64,000 nucleotides of DNA from Cristatella mucedo (GCA_009760855.2 WPIO01000114.1:125001-189000), one strand, 5' to 3'; counted from the stretch's first letter, positions 1 to 24,439 are shown. Notes: generated by a model not told the origin, from the letters alone. Numbers and translations: made by a program.

Positions 1-945
1 CTTAGGCACTATTGATCACAGTATCATACTTAATTGATTTAGAATAACTTTCGATCTCACAGACGAGGCAATGGCGTCATTCAAATATTATCTGTCCAAT
101 CGTGATCAATTCGAGCCGATCGAGGTCCTTTTTTTATCCGCGAGACCAGTAACCCGTGAAGTCCCTCAAGGATCCTTCCTCGGTCCTTCGTTGCTCTCCA
201 TTTACACTGGACCTCTTGGAAAAGTGGTAGGGGCCCATGGAGCCAGCACAATCACTTTCATCCCTGACCTGACTCAGCTGTATTTTTCGTCCAGACCATC
301 GGAATCTGCTGCAGTGATGCATAAATTGCAGACATTCGATTCTGGCGAATTTCGGCAAAGTTCTTGAAACTTAACTGCGATAAAACGAAGCAGCTACTCG
401 TGGACTCGCTGCTTTTGTCTTGTGGCTGGACTAGAAGAGCAGTAGCTCTTCTAATAGGCGGTGGGGCTGTCGTGAGACCACTACCATGTGATCAAAATCA
501 AGGTGCAGTCTGTGACGGCTGCCTAAGTTTCAAAAGTTTCTTTTTAAGATTGCAGCCTCAAGAGCTAGCCGTCAGGTCCGATTCCTATCTAAGATAACTG
601 GCTGTCTGCCATGTGACTTGCGAACAATGTTACTAACTCCCTGATCTTATTTTGTCTAGATTGTTACCATTTCATTTTAGCTGGGCGACCGAAAGGAAAG
701 CCCCAAGACCACAGTGGCATTTGATAAATAAGGCTGCTAAAGGCTAGTTAAAAAATCCCAGAGCTTTGACCTTGCGTCTCCTACGCCGAGTAAGATTCGA
801 TGGCTTCCGGTCAAAAAATGGATACGGAGCATAAGTTCTTACGCTGACCCACAAGATCCGCTACGGCTTGACTTCTTCAGGTGGAGGCTGAATTGCTAAA
901 CCCCTTTCAGCCTCCACATGCCCTCAGGTCCTCCATAAACAATAC
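1..945 (+). pseudogene. Family B LINE reverse transcriptase fragment, broken, cut by window edge
   Basis: Conceptual translation in shifting frames gives reverse-transcriptase landmarks in order: TIDH near the first bases (motif A of non-LTR RTs), a YLSNRDQF-like segment at about 90-120, VPQGSFLGP at about 155-180 (motif B), a decayed DLTQLYF at about 268-285 where YADDTQLYF is expected (motif C), and KLNCDKTKQLLV at 364-400 (motif D). The thumb region follows in yet another frame to about 945. Several stops and frameshifts make it a dead copy. The same family recurs at 22510-23525, where the wording (TELLLLG, WLPVDRW, AELLHQFQP) is clearer. The true start lies left of the window. Confidence 0.75.
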
Positions 946-1499
946 ATGAACGTATTTACCCCAGGACCAAACACGGTGGTGGCAAAAAGGTCGTTTAAGA
1001 AGCCTCGGTTGCTTCGCAGTTGAACAACACATCAATAATAGCTATTTAACGTTTAAAGTCTCTGAAAACATTTTTTTAAAGATATAAAATCTTTTTAAAA
1101 CTTGATGCAGCTTCGTCAGCAAAGGAGACACGTGGCTAAACACCTGGCACGTGGTAGCTAGCCGTGCAGCGATAGTTATGGCCAGCTTCCGGTGGCCTGG
1201 TGGCTGTTTCGGTTGCCCAGACAAAACTGAGCCCCCAAAATGCTTCCTGCTGAAATGAAGGCGGTTAGAACATATTCTTCTCAGTGGCTAGAGGCGTCCA
1301 ACACCGTCACGCTTTAGTAATCTATTTAGCCCTATCATGGGCGTTAGTGAAGAACTAAAGCGCATTGCCTCTCTGCACACAAAAGCCTCTTGATGTCCGT
1401 ATCGCTAATAATCGTCTTCATAAATTCAAAGTGAACTTTTGGGCGGAAGACTGGGGCAACCACTCGAAGGAGCGAAGGCAACAACGTGTATCAGAATTT
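946..1499. other. Unassigned spacer
   Basis: No coding stretch, repeat family or structural signal was recognised between the family B fragment and the (TAA) tail of the next LINE. Confidence 0.5.
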
Positions 1500-4400
1500 T
1501 TAATAATAATATTAATAATATTAATGCACTTGATAAAGCGCCCTCAGAAAACTCAATCTCTCTCTATGCGCTTTACATTTGATGCAAATGGGAATGCAAT
1601 TGAACGGTGAGTAATATCATGTTTGAAATGCAAACAAAATGAATAACATGGTTAGGACTGACATGCACAGGGTCAGCATGCAAATGTGATTAGTGGCAGC
1701 ATGCACAGTGTCAGGACGCTGGGCACATCAGGAACGAAAAACAGGGACCCACTAAAGGCAATCCTAAATAGGTGTGTTTTTAAGTTCTTTTTAAATGTGG
1801 CCACGTCAGGGGATGTTCTGACGCAAGTCGGGAGGGAGTTCCAGTCTCTGAGAGCATACGAACTAAATGCACAGTCTCCAAACAATTAGAGCTTTGTACG
1901 GGGTATTTGTAGACTGTTGGATTCCGAAAAGCTAGTGGTACGATGCTTGGCCTGGTGGGGAGTAGATCTGAGAGATAAGCTGGAGCCAAAGGATGAAGTG
2001 ACCTAAAGTGAGCGACAAATTCTTGAACTCAATCCGTTGCTTGAGTGGTAGCCAGTGCAGGTCGGCGAGAAGTGTAGTGATGTGGCAACTGCGACGCTCA
2101 CGACAGACAAGCCTAGCTGCAGAGTTTTGCACCAGCTGCAATCGCCTGATCTCGCATGCTGGTAGGCCAGTAACAGTGAGTTGCAGAAGTCGACATGGGA
2201 TGTCACGAATGCATAAACCAACTTGGACGTGGTACCCTTATCTAAACAAGCCCGAATTTTAGCAATGTTACGAAGCTGAAAATAGGCAGATTTGACTGTG
2301 GAGCTGATACGGTCGTCTAACGAGAGGTCGCTTTGGATTTTGACACCTAGATTCCGAGCTGATTCAACTGGAGATATGCTGGCAGAGCCAATTTTGAGCG
2401 TCAGCCTTTTCAATTTCTGAATCACACTGGGTTTGCCCATAACTAGTAAGTTAGTTTTATCATCGTTAAGTTTTAGAAAATTTACTACCATCCATGTGCG
2501 GATGTCATCAATATATGCAGCAAGTGAGTTGAGAGAGTTTGAGGTGCTCGAAGGCTGGGAGGGATCAAAGCACAGGTACAACTGAGTGTCATCCGCATAG
2601 AAGTGAAAGCCTAGTTTGCGCTTGGCAATCACATAAGCAAGAGGGAGAGTATAAATCGTGAAAAGAACTAGACCTAGCACGGAGCCCTGCGGCACCCCAT
2701 ATTTCAAAGGTAGCTCGGATAATCTTCGTCCATTCACGTCAATACTCTGGAGTCTCCCACTGAGATATGACCTGAACCATTGCAGAGCAGTGCCAGTGAT
2801 GCCCAGGCGAGATGAGAGGCGCTCTAGAAGTACTTTGTGATCGATAGTATCAAAAGCTGCCGAAAGATCGAGCAAAACAAGAAGAGACACTCTACCCATG
2901 TCTGCATTCCTAAGTAGGTCGTTGTATACCCGAAGCAATGCTGACTCTGTGGAGTGATTAGCTCTAAAGCCAGACTGGAACTTACTAGCAAGGTGTGAGG
3001 TTTCGATATATGAGTTCAGCTGGTCTGCCACGACCCGTTAAAGTGTCTTTGATAGGAATGGTAGAAGGGAGACTGGGATGTAGTTGCTTAAGTTCTCTTG
3101 GTCGAGTGTCGCTTTCTTGAGTAGAGGCCTGACTACAGCTTTTTTGAAAGATGCTGGGACATGACCTGAGGCTAATGACATATTAATGATGATAGTTATG
3201 CGTGGCAGCAGCAGATCAATGCAACGTAGGAGCAGGACAGTGGGAATAGGGTCCAGAGGACTAGTTATCTTCATTGATTGAGATACGAACTTCAGGACTA
3301 GATCACTAGTGACCTGCCTAAATGTAGACAATGAGGGGCAGCCAGGAATCGGGGAGCAGCATTCTAGTGGGGAGGTCGTCATCGCAGGGATAGATTTCCT
3401 GATCTTGTCTATCTTCAGCTCAAAGAAGCGATCGGCTGGATCATCACAAAGATTGTCAGGTAAGGAGCTAATCTGGGAACGGTTGAGAACATGTTTTATC
3501 GTCGACATCAGCATTTTTGGATGGTGCATCTGTGATTCAACAATGTTTCTATAGAAGTTAGACCTGGCCTTTGCTAGGATCAATTGGTACGACCTACAGT
3601 AGTCTCCATATGCCTGTCGATGGACAGTCAGTCCAAATCTTGTGTATGCTTTTTCAAGCTTTCGCTTAGTAGACCTGGCTAGTTTAATGTCTATGGTAAA
3701 CCGTAGGCCGTCTGGGCAGGGGAGCACAGTGCGCTTTGTCAGAGGTGCAAACTCGCCGAGCGTTTCAGCTATTGTCGTGTTTTATCTATCTACCAACGAT
3801 GACAGATCCGATGGAGGACTGAGCAGCAGAGGTGAAGCAGATATTCTCGCACGGACAGCATCGATGTCAAGTGTCGAGGTTGCGCGATTTACAGGTTATT
3901 TTAGAGGATGAGGTGGGCACACACTGTAGATTGAATGAGATGTGCATTTGGTCAGATAAGCAGGATTTGGTAATAATTGGTGATGACAAAGTGCAGTTGT
4001 GCGAGAAAATTCGGTCGAGGGCGTGACCCTTGATGCGATTTGGGCCATGCACATGAGCCACAGGAGACAATGAGTCAGTCAATGCACGAAATTTGGTGCT
4101 GAAAGCGTCAGATAAGTTATCAAAGTGAACGTTGAAATTACTCGTAACTAGGAAGGATAGATTTCTTGCACACAGAATCGAAATGAGATCGGAGAAATCT
4201 TGGATAAAGGAGGATTTGGCACCCGGAGGGCAATAGACTACTGCCACTATCGGTAGCTTCTTTTCGGATGAGACCAAGGCAATTGATTCAAAAGATTGCT
4301 TCGAGGGCACTGCAAGTGGCTTGACGTTGAATTTCGAGCGCATGATTATAGCAACTCCACTTCCAGTTTTTATTGATCTAGGGGTGTGAAAGAACGAGAA

Positions 4401-4790
4401 ACCAGATGGGGTAGCGTCTTTAATTGTCGGGCAGTTTACGATTTTAGCATAGTTTCAGTTCGGTCGAGCAGGTCGATATCATTTTCAGAAATAAGGTCGC
4501 TTATTACCAGAGGTGTATTGCACAGTGAGCGAGGATTGTAAAGGAAAGCGTTTAGTCTGGTCGATGGAGTTACAACAGGCCTGATGACCACTAAGTTAGA
4601 GAGATTTACAGTGATGCATGTGGGAAAGCATGCTGAGCGGTTCGAGACAATGCTAGGAATACCAAACGAGCGGGTACTCAGCTCGCAATTCCCGCCCAAC
4701 GAGCGGCGTCTGACCTGGCGGTTTCGGTCACTGAGGCGGCTACGGGGTGCTTTTCTTTTGTTAATGCATAGTTCATTAATGTACTTTTAA
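1500..4790 (-). pseudogene. Family A LINE, near full-length copy (A-1): endonuclease plus reverse transcriptase
   Basis: Read on the minus strand, this is an APE-type non-LTR retrotransposon of the CR1/L2/Rex kind. The endonuclease runs from about 4700 to 3870 (SLCNTPLVISDLISENDIDL near its start, SGVAIIMRSKF, then NFNVHFD, GHALDRIF and a terminal SDxMHISF motif). The linker and RT follow from 3727 to 2003: [28 protein letters not shown] (motif A), [10 protein letters not shown] (B), [12 protein letters not shown] (C), [13 protein letters not shown] (D). It ends in a 3' UTR, a stem-loop at about 1533-1578 and a (TAA) tail at 1500-1530. It is broken: a stop replaces Glu in KTLERVV (about 3035), a frameshift lies near 2150-2180, and endonuclease positions normally D and H read N and Q. 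No ORF1 was recognised upstream of 4790. Confidence 0.9.
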
Positions 4791-5815
4791 CGCCCCTACA
4801 ACGATACTGTAACATAAGAACGTGATGCTAGACTGTATTTAGTAAATGAGTTGTGGAATTTAAAATAAGAAGAATCGTAAATCTCGAAAAGCTCCCCTCT
4901 TTCAAACGTACATGATCATTGTCTATTTTGATACAGTTACTAAATAAATCTTAATCAAGAGACACGTATTCCTCATTCAAAGGGAGATAATTTTTGTGCA
5001 CTATTCGTCTCGTTACAAAATTAAAGCTAGTGGGTAATATCGGCCATATTTTACACTTTAAATTGTTGATGTATAAGGATTTAAGCAATAGCATTTGCTT
5101 TGTGCACTCACAACCTGAAAAAATGTTGTAATGCCTAGTATGCTATACCTGTATAGCCAGTGGTACGTACTCAGGCTTTTAAATTGAAAAACTTCCTTCC
5201 ACGTTGGAAATTAAATATTTTCTGGACGTTTTAACCAATTTTCACTGTTTACAAAATCCTCAATCTAGAAAACTAGCGATTTACTATGTAATCTCTACAT
5301 ATTGATATGGTCATTGTTCTCCTTAACGATGTACTGGATTTTGCTAGTCGTGGATGCAATTCATTCTGTCGATTTTCATGGTAAAAATGGGAAAATGGAG
5401 CCGCCAATAAATATTTGATAATTTTGGTAATAATAAAGACATTGGCTCTTAGGGTCTTCAGTTAACTGTATCTCTTACTTGTCACTTCTGCAAAATTTAC
5501 TCCTGTTTCTGGTAAAACAAAGATAGCTAATTTATACTCACGGATAGTAAAAGCTAATCTCTGTTAAATAGCTGGACGTCATGCAGCTCAGGTACTGAAG
5601 ATATTAAAGCTATTGGAAATTCTCGACATAAATACGGTTACAGATTGAATGCAACCTTTCAGGTGCATTGCATACATAAATGGATTAAACTTGACTGCAT
5701 CTTACAGCCATCGATCACCGATCAACTATCCCCTCAACCGCTCTCATGTGAGCTCCTTACCAAACCATCCCCGTGGTGATCTAGCCGATCGCTCCTCTGG
5801 CTTCTTTGTCAAGAA
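4791..5815. other. Unassigned AT-rich stretch
   Basis: About 1 kb of AT-rich sequence with short open frames only. No LINE, SINE, exon or tandem repeat was recognised. Confidence 0.5.
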
Positions 5816-5819
5816 TGCG

Positions 5820-6262
5820 ATGTAATGTATCTCCGTCCGTAACTCCACAAAGTCATAAAGATTATGTGGGTGTTACGAAGGAGAGTTTTATAGAGCACAC
5901 TCACAGCCTAAGCGGCTTTCGGTTTGCATTCGGTAGCCAACAGACTTCGTCTCACTCAACAAAGAGAAAGCGGGAAGCATAGCAGAGTCAGGAGAGCAGT
6001 TGAGGTAGTGAGTAGAACAGAAGTAGCGGCTCAGGACCGCTGAAAAGGATGCGCCATAGTCGGCAGTTGGAGAGTAGTTGTCGTTGCGAAAGAATTGTGG
6101 AAGCGAGTTCCACAGTCTAGGACCTGCAGAGCTAAAGCTTCTGTCGAGAACTGTCTTTAAGCGGAGGAATGGAACAGCTAATTTATTGTCCACACAGGAC
6201 CTGAGATCGCGAACAGGCTGAAACTGATGCAACAGTTCAGCTAGGCACGAAAGAGCCAAGCC
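5820..6262 (-). pseudogene. Family B LINE 3' end
   Basis: The minus-strand frame 6259-5888 encodes the C-terminal part of the family B polyprotein (AELLHQFQPVRDLRSCVDNK, LKTVLDRSFSSAGPRLWNSL, then FSAVLSRYFCSTHYL). It runs into the family's 3' UTR, which carries the diagnostic end GGAGTTACGGACGGAGATAC (reverse of about 5830-5849). It abuts a family A 3' end in opposite orientation at 6290, so the two LINE ends converge head to tail. Confidence 0.8.
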
Positions 6263-6289
6263 GTGGCGGGCCTTGAGGGTCAGCGTAAG

Positions 6290-6532
6290 AACTTTGCTAA
6301 TGTGCTAATGCGTGCTGACACTGCGCATGTTACCACTAACCACACTTGGATGCTGACCCTGTGTCTCATGTCACCCCTAACCTATTATTCTTGTATTTTA
6401 TTGAGCAAGCTACCTACCATTAACCATTTGACAATGCTTCCTTTGCAGCAAATGCTAAGCGCCTAGAAAGAGATTGAGTTATCTGAGGGTGCTTCATTAA
6501 GTGTGTTTTTATCATTATTATTATTATCGTGC
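6290..6532 (+). mobile_element. Family A LINE 3' UTR and tail
   Basis: Contains the family A 3' UTR landmarks (TGCGTGCTGACACTG, ACCACACTTGGATGCTGACC), the stem-loop AAGCGCCTAGAAAGAGATTG through GAGGGTGCTT, and an ATTATTATTATT tail near 6515-6530. It is a 5'-truncated insertion with no RT. Confidence 0.85.
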
Positions 6533-6986
6533 TCAAAAGTATGAAATAGCTGTTTATCTTTGTTTCTGTGAAGTATACTAGGATAATAGTTGATTACTTA
6601 GAAACTTTGGGGTTTTGATTTAATACAATAGTAAAAATAAATGTCACGAAGTGATAGCACATTGGTGGCAACTGGCGATGGTATTTCTTTACGTTCTTGT
6701 CTGGAAAGCTAGTTCCAGGTCGATACACACCTCTGCGAACAATGGCGAGAGATTCAGTAGCTTCAGTGGTGCTTCCGGGATCTCCATGATAAATATCGTG
6801 GCGAAAGGCCATTTTTGTCTCTTCGCTGAGTCAAAATATGTGATTCACTGTCTGTCCCATCCATTTGGTGCATTATCGGCTCTCCATCGCTCCTACATTG
6901 CAGGATAGATTGGTCGCTACATGTCCAACGGTTCAACCCTCTGCGTCGACAGCAAGAGTTACAAAAAAGTCTCTGAAGTAGTTCCT

Positions 6987-19165
<12,179 letters not shown>

Positions 19166-19485
19166 AACCCAGCCGGCGACGGAGACCTTGTGAGGTGCGG
19201 CGGCCGCGGCGGGGCTAGTCGCGCGCTAGAGGGTCCCTAAGAGCGAGGCAATGGTCCACGGGACAAAGGTGCACAGGACGTGCGGAGGGCTCTCCATCCT
19301 CATCGGCGGCGAGCCGTCTCCTGGGCGCAGCGCTGGGCAGTGGCCACGCACGGTCGGTCTTTCACGGTCGAAGAGCTTCCGGTCGCGCCCACTCGCCGCC
19401 GGGTGGCGCTCATGTTGGTAGCCGCCTGGCAGCGGCCGCGGCGAGCGGCCGCCTGCCCGCAGTGGCCGCGCCCACCCCATTTGCC

Positions 19486-19541
19486 GCCCGCCCGCCCGCC
19501 CGCCCGCCCGCCCGCCCGCCCGCCCGCCCGCCCGCCCGCAA
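19486..19541. repeat. (CCCG)n microsatellite
   Basis: About 13 CCCG units. Confidence 0.95.
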
Positions 19542-19609
19542 GGTGGGGATTGCTTATGAGAACGGAAGTTGGTCTAGCAAGCGTTAAAGCGGCGTGACGC
19601 TGGTGCCCT

Positions 19610-19692
19610 CTGTGTCTCTCTCTCTCACTCTCTCTTTCTCTCTCTTTCTCTCTCTCTTCCTCTCTGTCTCTGTCTCTGTTTCTCTATCTCGC

Positions 19693-19723
<31 letters not shown>

Positions 19724-19812
19724 TTCTCTCTCTCCTCCTCTCTGTCTCTGTCTCTGTCTCTTTCTCTCTCTTCCTCTCTGTCTCTGTCTCTGTCTCTGTC
19801 TCTGTCTCTGTC

Positions 19813-19881
<69 letters not shown>

Positions 19882-20092
19882 GTCTCTGTCTCTGTCTGTC
19901 TCTATCTCTGTCTCTGTCTCTGTCTCTGTCACTGTCTCTGTCACTGTCTCTGTCTTTGTCTCTGTCTCTGTCCCTGTCTCTGTCTCTGTCTCTGTCTCTA
20001 TCTCTGTATTTGCCTTTTCCTCTGTCTCTGCCTCTGCCTCCGTCTCTGTCTGTGTCTCACTCACTCCCTATCTCTCTCTCATCTCTCTCTCT
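19610..20092. repeat. CT-rich simple repeat (TCTCTG/TC)n
   Basis: Nearly 480 bp of TCTCTG and TC units ending exactly at the (TAA) tail of the next LINE. Long open frames on both strands (Ser-Leu or Glu-Arg repeats) are artefacts. Confidence 0.95.
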
Positions 20093-20765
20093 AATAATAA
20101 TAATAATAATAATAATAATTCACTTGATAAAGCGCCCTCAGAGAACTCAATCTCTCTCTAGGCGCTTTACATTTGCTGTAAAGTGAAATGCAATTGAATG
20201 GTAAGTAAAATCATGCTTGAAAAACAAACGAGATGAATAATATGGTTAGGGGTAACATGCACAGGGTCAGCATGCAAATGTGGTTAGTGGCAGCATGCAC
20301 AGTGTCAGCACGCATAAGCACATCAAAGACGAATCACAGGGACCCACTAAATGCTGTCCTAAATAGGTGTGTTTTTAGGTTCTTTTTAAATGTGGCCAGG
20401 TCAGGGGATGTTTTGACGCAGGTCGGGAGGGAGTTCCAGGCTTTGGGAGCATATGAACTAAATGCACGGTCTCCAAAGGATTTAAGGTTGTATGAGGTAT
20501 TTCTAGACTGTTGGATTCCGAGAAGCGGGTGGAACGATGCTTGGCCTGATGGGGTAGTATATCTGACAGATAGGCTGGAGCCATAGAATGAAGGGACCTA
20601 ACAGTGAGCGACAAAATCTTGAAGTCAATCCGTTGCTTGACTGGTAGCCAGTGCAGGTCGGCGAGAAGTGGAGTAATGTGGCAACTGCGACGCTCACAAC
20701 AGACAAGCCTAGCTGCAGAGTTTTGCACAAGCTGCAATCGCCTGATCGCACATGCTGGTAGGCCA
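20091..20765 (-). pseudogene. Family A LINE copy A-5 (sub-variant with AAGTGAAATG UTR)
   Basis: (TAA) tail at 20091-20120, stem-loop, then a 3' UTR variant shared with the copy at 35262. Thumb residues such as [20 protein letters not shown] are in frame between 20737 and 20375. It is truncated near 20765 where AGGCCAGTAAG units begin to iterate and a CT tract follows. Confidence 0.88.
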
Positions 20766-20797
20766 GTAAGCCAGTAAGTCAGTAAGTAGGCCAGTAA

Positions 20798-21240
<443 letters not shown>

Positions 21241-21439
21241 TGCTCGTGGTGGTGCCGCAGTGGAGGCGCTCGGGAAGCAGGACACGCTAGGCAGAACGAG
21301 GCGACGGAGCGCCCAGCTCTGTCCTGCCCGATCAGCCCTACGCGAGCGGCGGTGCCCGATGCGCTGCCGCTCGCTTACTCGGCGAACATCCTGGGAAAAG
21401 ACTGACGAATGAGCATATGGGAAGTCACTAGAGAGAGAG

Positions 21440-21970
21440 ATCAAGTACTGAGGGCACTTTTAAAACCCGTTGCTATTGCTGTTATTACTTTAACCGGAAT
21501 CAGAGGCCGTTTCGCGACAATAATTTTGAAACCAGATTTGAGGATTTCGTGGCGTGACGACTATGAGCGACGAAAACTGGCGAACCGCGAGCGGCGCGGA
21601 TCGAGCGTTTCGCGCCGCCGCCGCGGCGGCGGCGGCGGAGTTTGTGGCCGCCGGAGCCGCGGTGTCGGCGGCGCGGCTCGCGGCACGGGCGGTGACGATA
21701 CGGCCGTCCGGCCGCGGTTTTGGCCGCCGCCCTCACGCTGAGATTGCGCACGCGCGTCGGCATTCGCGGCTGCGGCGGCCACGGCGGCCTCAGTTGCGCC
21801 CTACCTTCTCTGCTTGTCGCGTCGAGAGCTGCGGCGGCGGCGGCGATACTGCACTTCCGTCAGCTGCTACCTTGAGGCGCCGGCACCCGACTGCCACCGG
21901 GTATTTCTACCCGGCTTCAGGGCGGATAGTCCGGTGTCAGCGGAGGGGCGGCGAGCGTGAAACTTGAGTG
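21440..21970. other. CpG-rich block, no confirmed gene
   Basis: Very CpG-rich with CGCCGCCGCGGCGGCGGCGG near 21617. Plus-strand frames give Ala- and Arg-rich strings that I do not trust as protein. It could be the CpG island of a gene on either strand. Confidence 0.4.
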
Positions 21971-22144
21971 ATTGATTACTCCAACCCGGCTACAGATCAC
22001 CGGGTGGACCGCGGTAGCGCACACCTGTTCATCGAAGATCTAAACGAAGATGCGAGGCGGCGCCCCGCCTCATCCGGGCGGCGCTGACCGCCTCGGTGCC
22101 TTCTCAGTGTGGCCGCACTCAGACGCTACGGGCCCGAGCGTGCC

Positions 22145-22445
22145 CATGAAATGTATCTCCGTCTGTAACTCTACAAAGTCATGAAGATTATGTGGGTGGT
22201 ACGCAGGAGAGTTTTGTATAGCGCAGTCACAGACTAAGCGGCTTTTGGTACGCATTCGGTAGCCAACAGACTTTGTCTTACGCAACAAAGAGAAAGTGAG
22301 AAGCATAGCAGAGTCAGTAAAGCAAATGAGGTGGTGAGTAGCATGAAAGTAGCAGCTCAGGACAGCTGAAAAAGATGAGCCACAGTCGGCAGCAGAAGAG
22401 CAGTTGTCGTTGCGTAAGAATCGTGGAAGCGAGCTCCACGTAATC
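22145..22445 (-). pseudogene. Family B LINE 3' end
   Basis: Reverse complement of the B family end (ATGTATCTCCGTCTGTAACT at the 3' tip), with minus-strand FSAVLSCYFHATHHLIC and KTKSVGYRMRTKSRL as at 5820-6262. It faces an oppositely oriented B copy starting at about 22510. Confidence 0.8.
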
Positions 22446-22509
22446 AACCTCCGGGAAAAGTGATTAAGACCCATGGAATACGATATCGCTTTTAGGCTGA
22501 CGATACTCA

Positions 22510-23525
22510 GCCGTATTAGTCATTCAAACCGTCTGAATCTGTTGCAGCTACTGACAAACTGAATGCTTGCCTTGCCGAAATGCGATCCCCCTGGATGTCA
22601 GAAAAAATTTTGAAAATAAAAGACAATAAAACTGAACTGCTGCTCCTAGGACACCCTGAGCGTGTAGCTCGACTATAAAGCGTTGCTCCTCTAATAGGTG
22701 ATGCTGCTGTGGGACCATCACCGCGTGCGAAAAATGTAGGTGTCGTTTTCGACAACTGCGTACATTTTAAAAGCATTAAGAAGACTGCTTCTGCGGCTAG
22801 TGACCAAGCCCGATCTCTATCTAAGATTAGGAGCCGTCTCCATCGTGGTTTGCTAAGCATTCACCTAGCTCCTTAGTTCTGTCTCAGCTAAATTATTATA
22901 ATTTCCTTTTGACTGGACTGCCGAAAAAAGCCAGTAGGCCACTACAGCTGGCTATGAATATGGCTGCAAAGCTAGTTTGCAAATCCCAGAGGTCTGAACA
23001 TGTGTCTCCTTTGCTAAAAGAGCTAGGATGGCTGCCAGTAGATCGATGGATACAGAGCAAACTTACGCTTACCCACAAGGCCCGTCACGGCTTGGCTCCT
23101 TCAAACTTAGCTGAACTGCTGCACCAGTTCCAGCCTCATCGTGCCGCAGGTCCTGTATGGACAATAAATTAGTTGCTCCGTTCCTCCGCTTAAAAACCGT
23201 TGACGACAGAAGCTTCAGCTCCGCAGGTCCTAGACTTTAGAGCTCGCTTCCACTATTCTTACGTAACGACAACTGCTCTCCTGCTGCCGATTATGGCTCA
23301 TTCTTTCCAGCGACTCCTATCTGCTACTTTCACGCTACTCACTATCTCAACTGCTCTCCTGACTCTGCTATGCTTCTCACTTTCTCATTGTTGCTTGAGT
23401 TGAAGTCTGTTAGTTACCAAATGCGTATCGAAAGCCGTTTAGGCAGTGACTGGGCTATATAAAACTCTCCTGGGTAACACCCACATGGTCTTTGTGGAGT
23501 TACAGACGGAAATACATTTCAGTGT
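22510..23525 (+). pseudogene. Family B LINE C-terminal RT and 3' end
   Basis: Plus-strand order: KIKDNKTELLLLGHPE (motif D) at about 22612-22660; linker with SLSKIRSRLHRG; then 22909-23172 in frame, TGLPKKASRPLQLAMNMAA, LLKELGWLPVDRWIQSK, LAELLHQFQP. The 3' UTR has AACACCCACATGGTCTTTGT and ends GACGGAAATACATT near 23520. Two frameshifts. It defines the 3' end of family B, which lacks the A-type stem-loop and (ATT)n. Confidence 0.82.
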
Positions 23526-23582
23526 GGCCCAGAGGGAGGCGGTAAAGTAAATTAATTATAAAGGTCCCATGATTCTCTGCAC

Positions 23583-23640
23583 GATATCAACCCGCTTGCA
23601 GCCGGCAATAAAGGATTGTCGGCTGCAGGACTCGAAACCT
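23583..23640 (-). mobile_element. SINE1 fragment (reverse)
   Basis: CCGCTTGCAGCCGGCAATAA and GCAGGACTCGAAACCTCG match the reverse complement of the SINE1 middle region. It lies head-on with the next copy. Confidence 0.6.
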
Positions 23641-23644
23641 CGAT

Positions 23645-23830
23645 TAGCCGTGATGGCCCACGAGTTAGGGAGGTTGTTAATGACCTCGGTCATGAAGTCA
23701 TGGTCTGGAATCTTGCGACGGACGATTCTTTATTGTCACTTGAAGCTGTATTGATAGACTTTAAAGCTCTTCTGCTGCTATACAAAAAGAGGCTATTAAA
23801 TCAGCTAATATTTGTTATTTATTTATTTAA
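23645..23830 (+). mobile_element. SINE1 copy, diverged
   Basis: GCCGTGATGGCCCACGAG (A-box area), GACCTCGGTCATGAAGTC, then the tail AGAGGCTATTAAATCAGC followed by TATTTATTTATTT. Confidence 0.7.
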
Positions 23831-24156
23831 ACTAAGACCCGGATGGTGAAGTGTGAGCCCCTGAAACGCCGGCACGCTAAACCGGCCAGATTGCAATTGA
23901 TATTCATAAATCTCAGCTCCTGATTTATAATAGCCAGGAACCGATTATGAGATAATCTACTACTGCCTACGCTGCGTAAACGCAGAAGCCGTATAATGGG
24001 TTGTCAGTCGATCTCCAGGAGTTGGTGCTCCTGGCATTTTGCCTGAGTTAGGCTCTGTGCTATTGAGCCATGCGATAGTTTTAATTCATCACGGCCGTAG
24101 CTGTTGAACTCCTGAAAGCCTCCTTCCGTCGCTGTCAAAAAGGCTTGCCTTAGCTA

Positions 24157-24396
24157 TTGCTTCGGCCTTGTTACCTTGACCTTACGGTCGCCCTTCGTCG
24201 CTGCCTCGTGCCGCTACTGCCGGCATACCTGCGCGGCGCGTCGTTGGGCGTCGGCTGCGATCGGCAGCGCTGCGAGGGCTGCGTCTGTCCGGACGCGGAC
24301 GTCACCGACCCCGTTAGTAGCACATCTTACAATGACGCTAGGACCACGGGTTTGGAGCTACGCGGCACCGCCAACGTTTGTGGGATTCTTCCCTGA
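24157..24396 (+). CDS. Possible unrecognised exon, Cys-rich
   Basis: An 80-codon open stretch with GC-rich third positions reads ALRRCLVPLLPAYLRG and then GCDRQRCEGCVCPDADVTDP. The codon pattern hints at coding sequence but I recognise no family and cannot fix splice sites. It could equally be GC-rich non-coding DNA. Confidence 0.2.
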   Translation: MLRPCYLDLTVALRRCLVPLLPAYLRGASLGVGCDRQRCEGCVCPDADVTDPVSSTSYNDARTTGLELRGTANVCGILP

Positions 24397-24439
24397 TTGC
24401 TTATGACTCGGAAGTATAGAAAACGGCAATGATTGCCTA

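Noticed and set aside
19594-20186. Overlapping open frames of 126-166 codons
   Set aside because: All are translations of the TC/TCTCTG repeat.
21554-21967. 137-codon Ala- and Arg-rich frame in CpG-rich DNA
   Set aside because: Composition driven, with CGG runs; no recognised domain or splice support.
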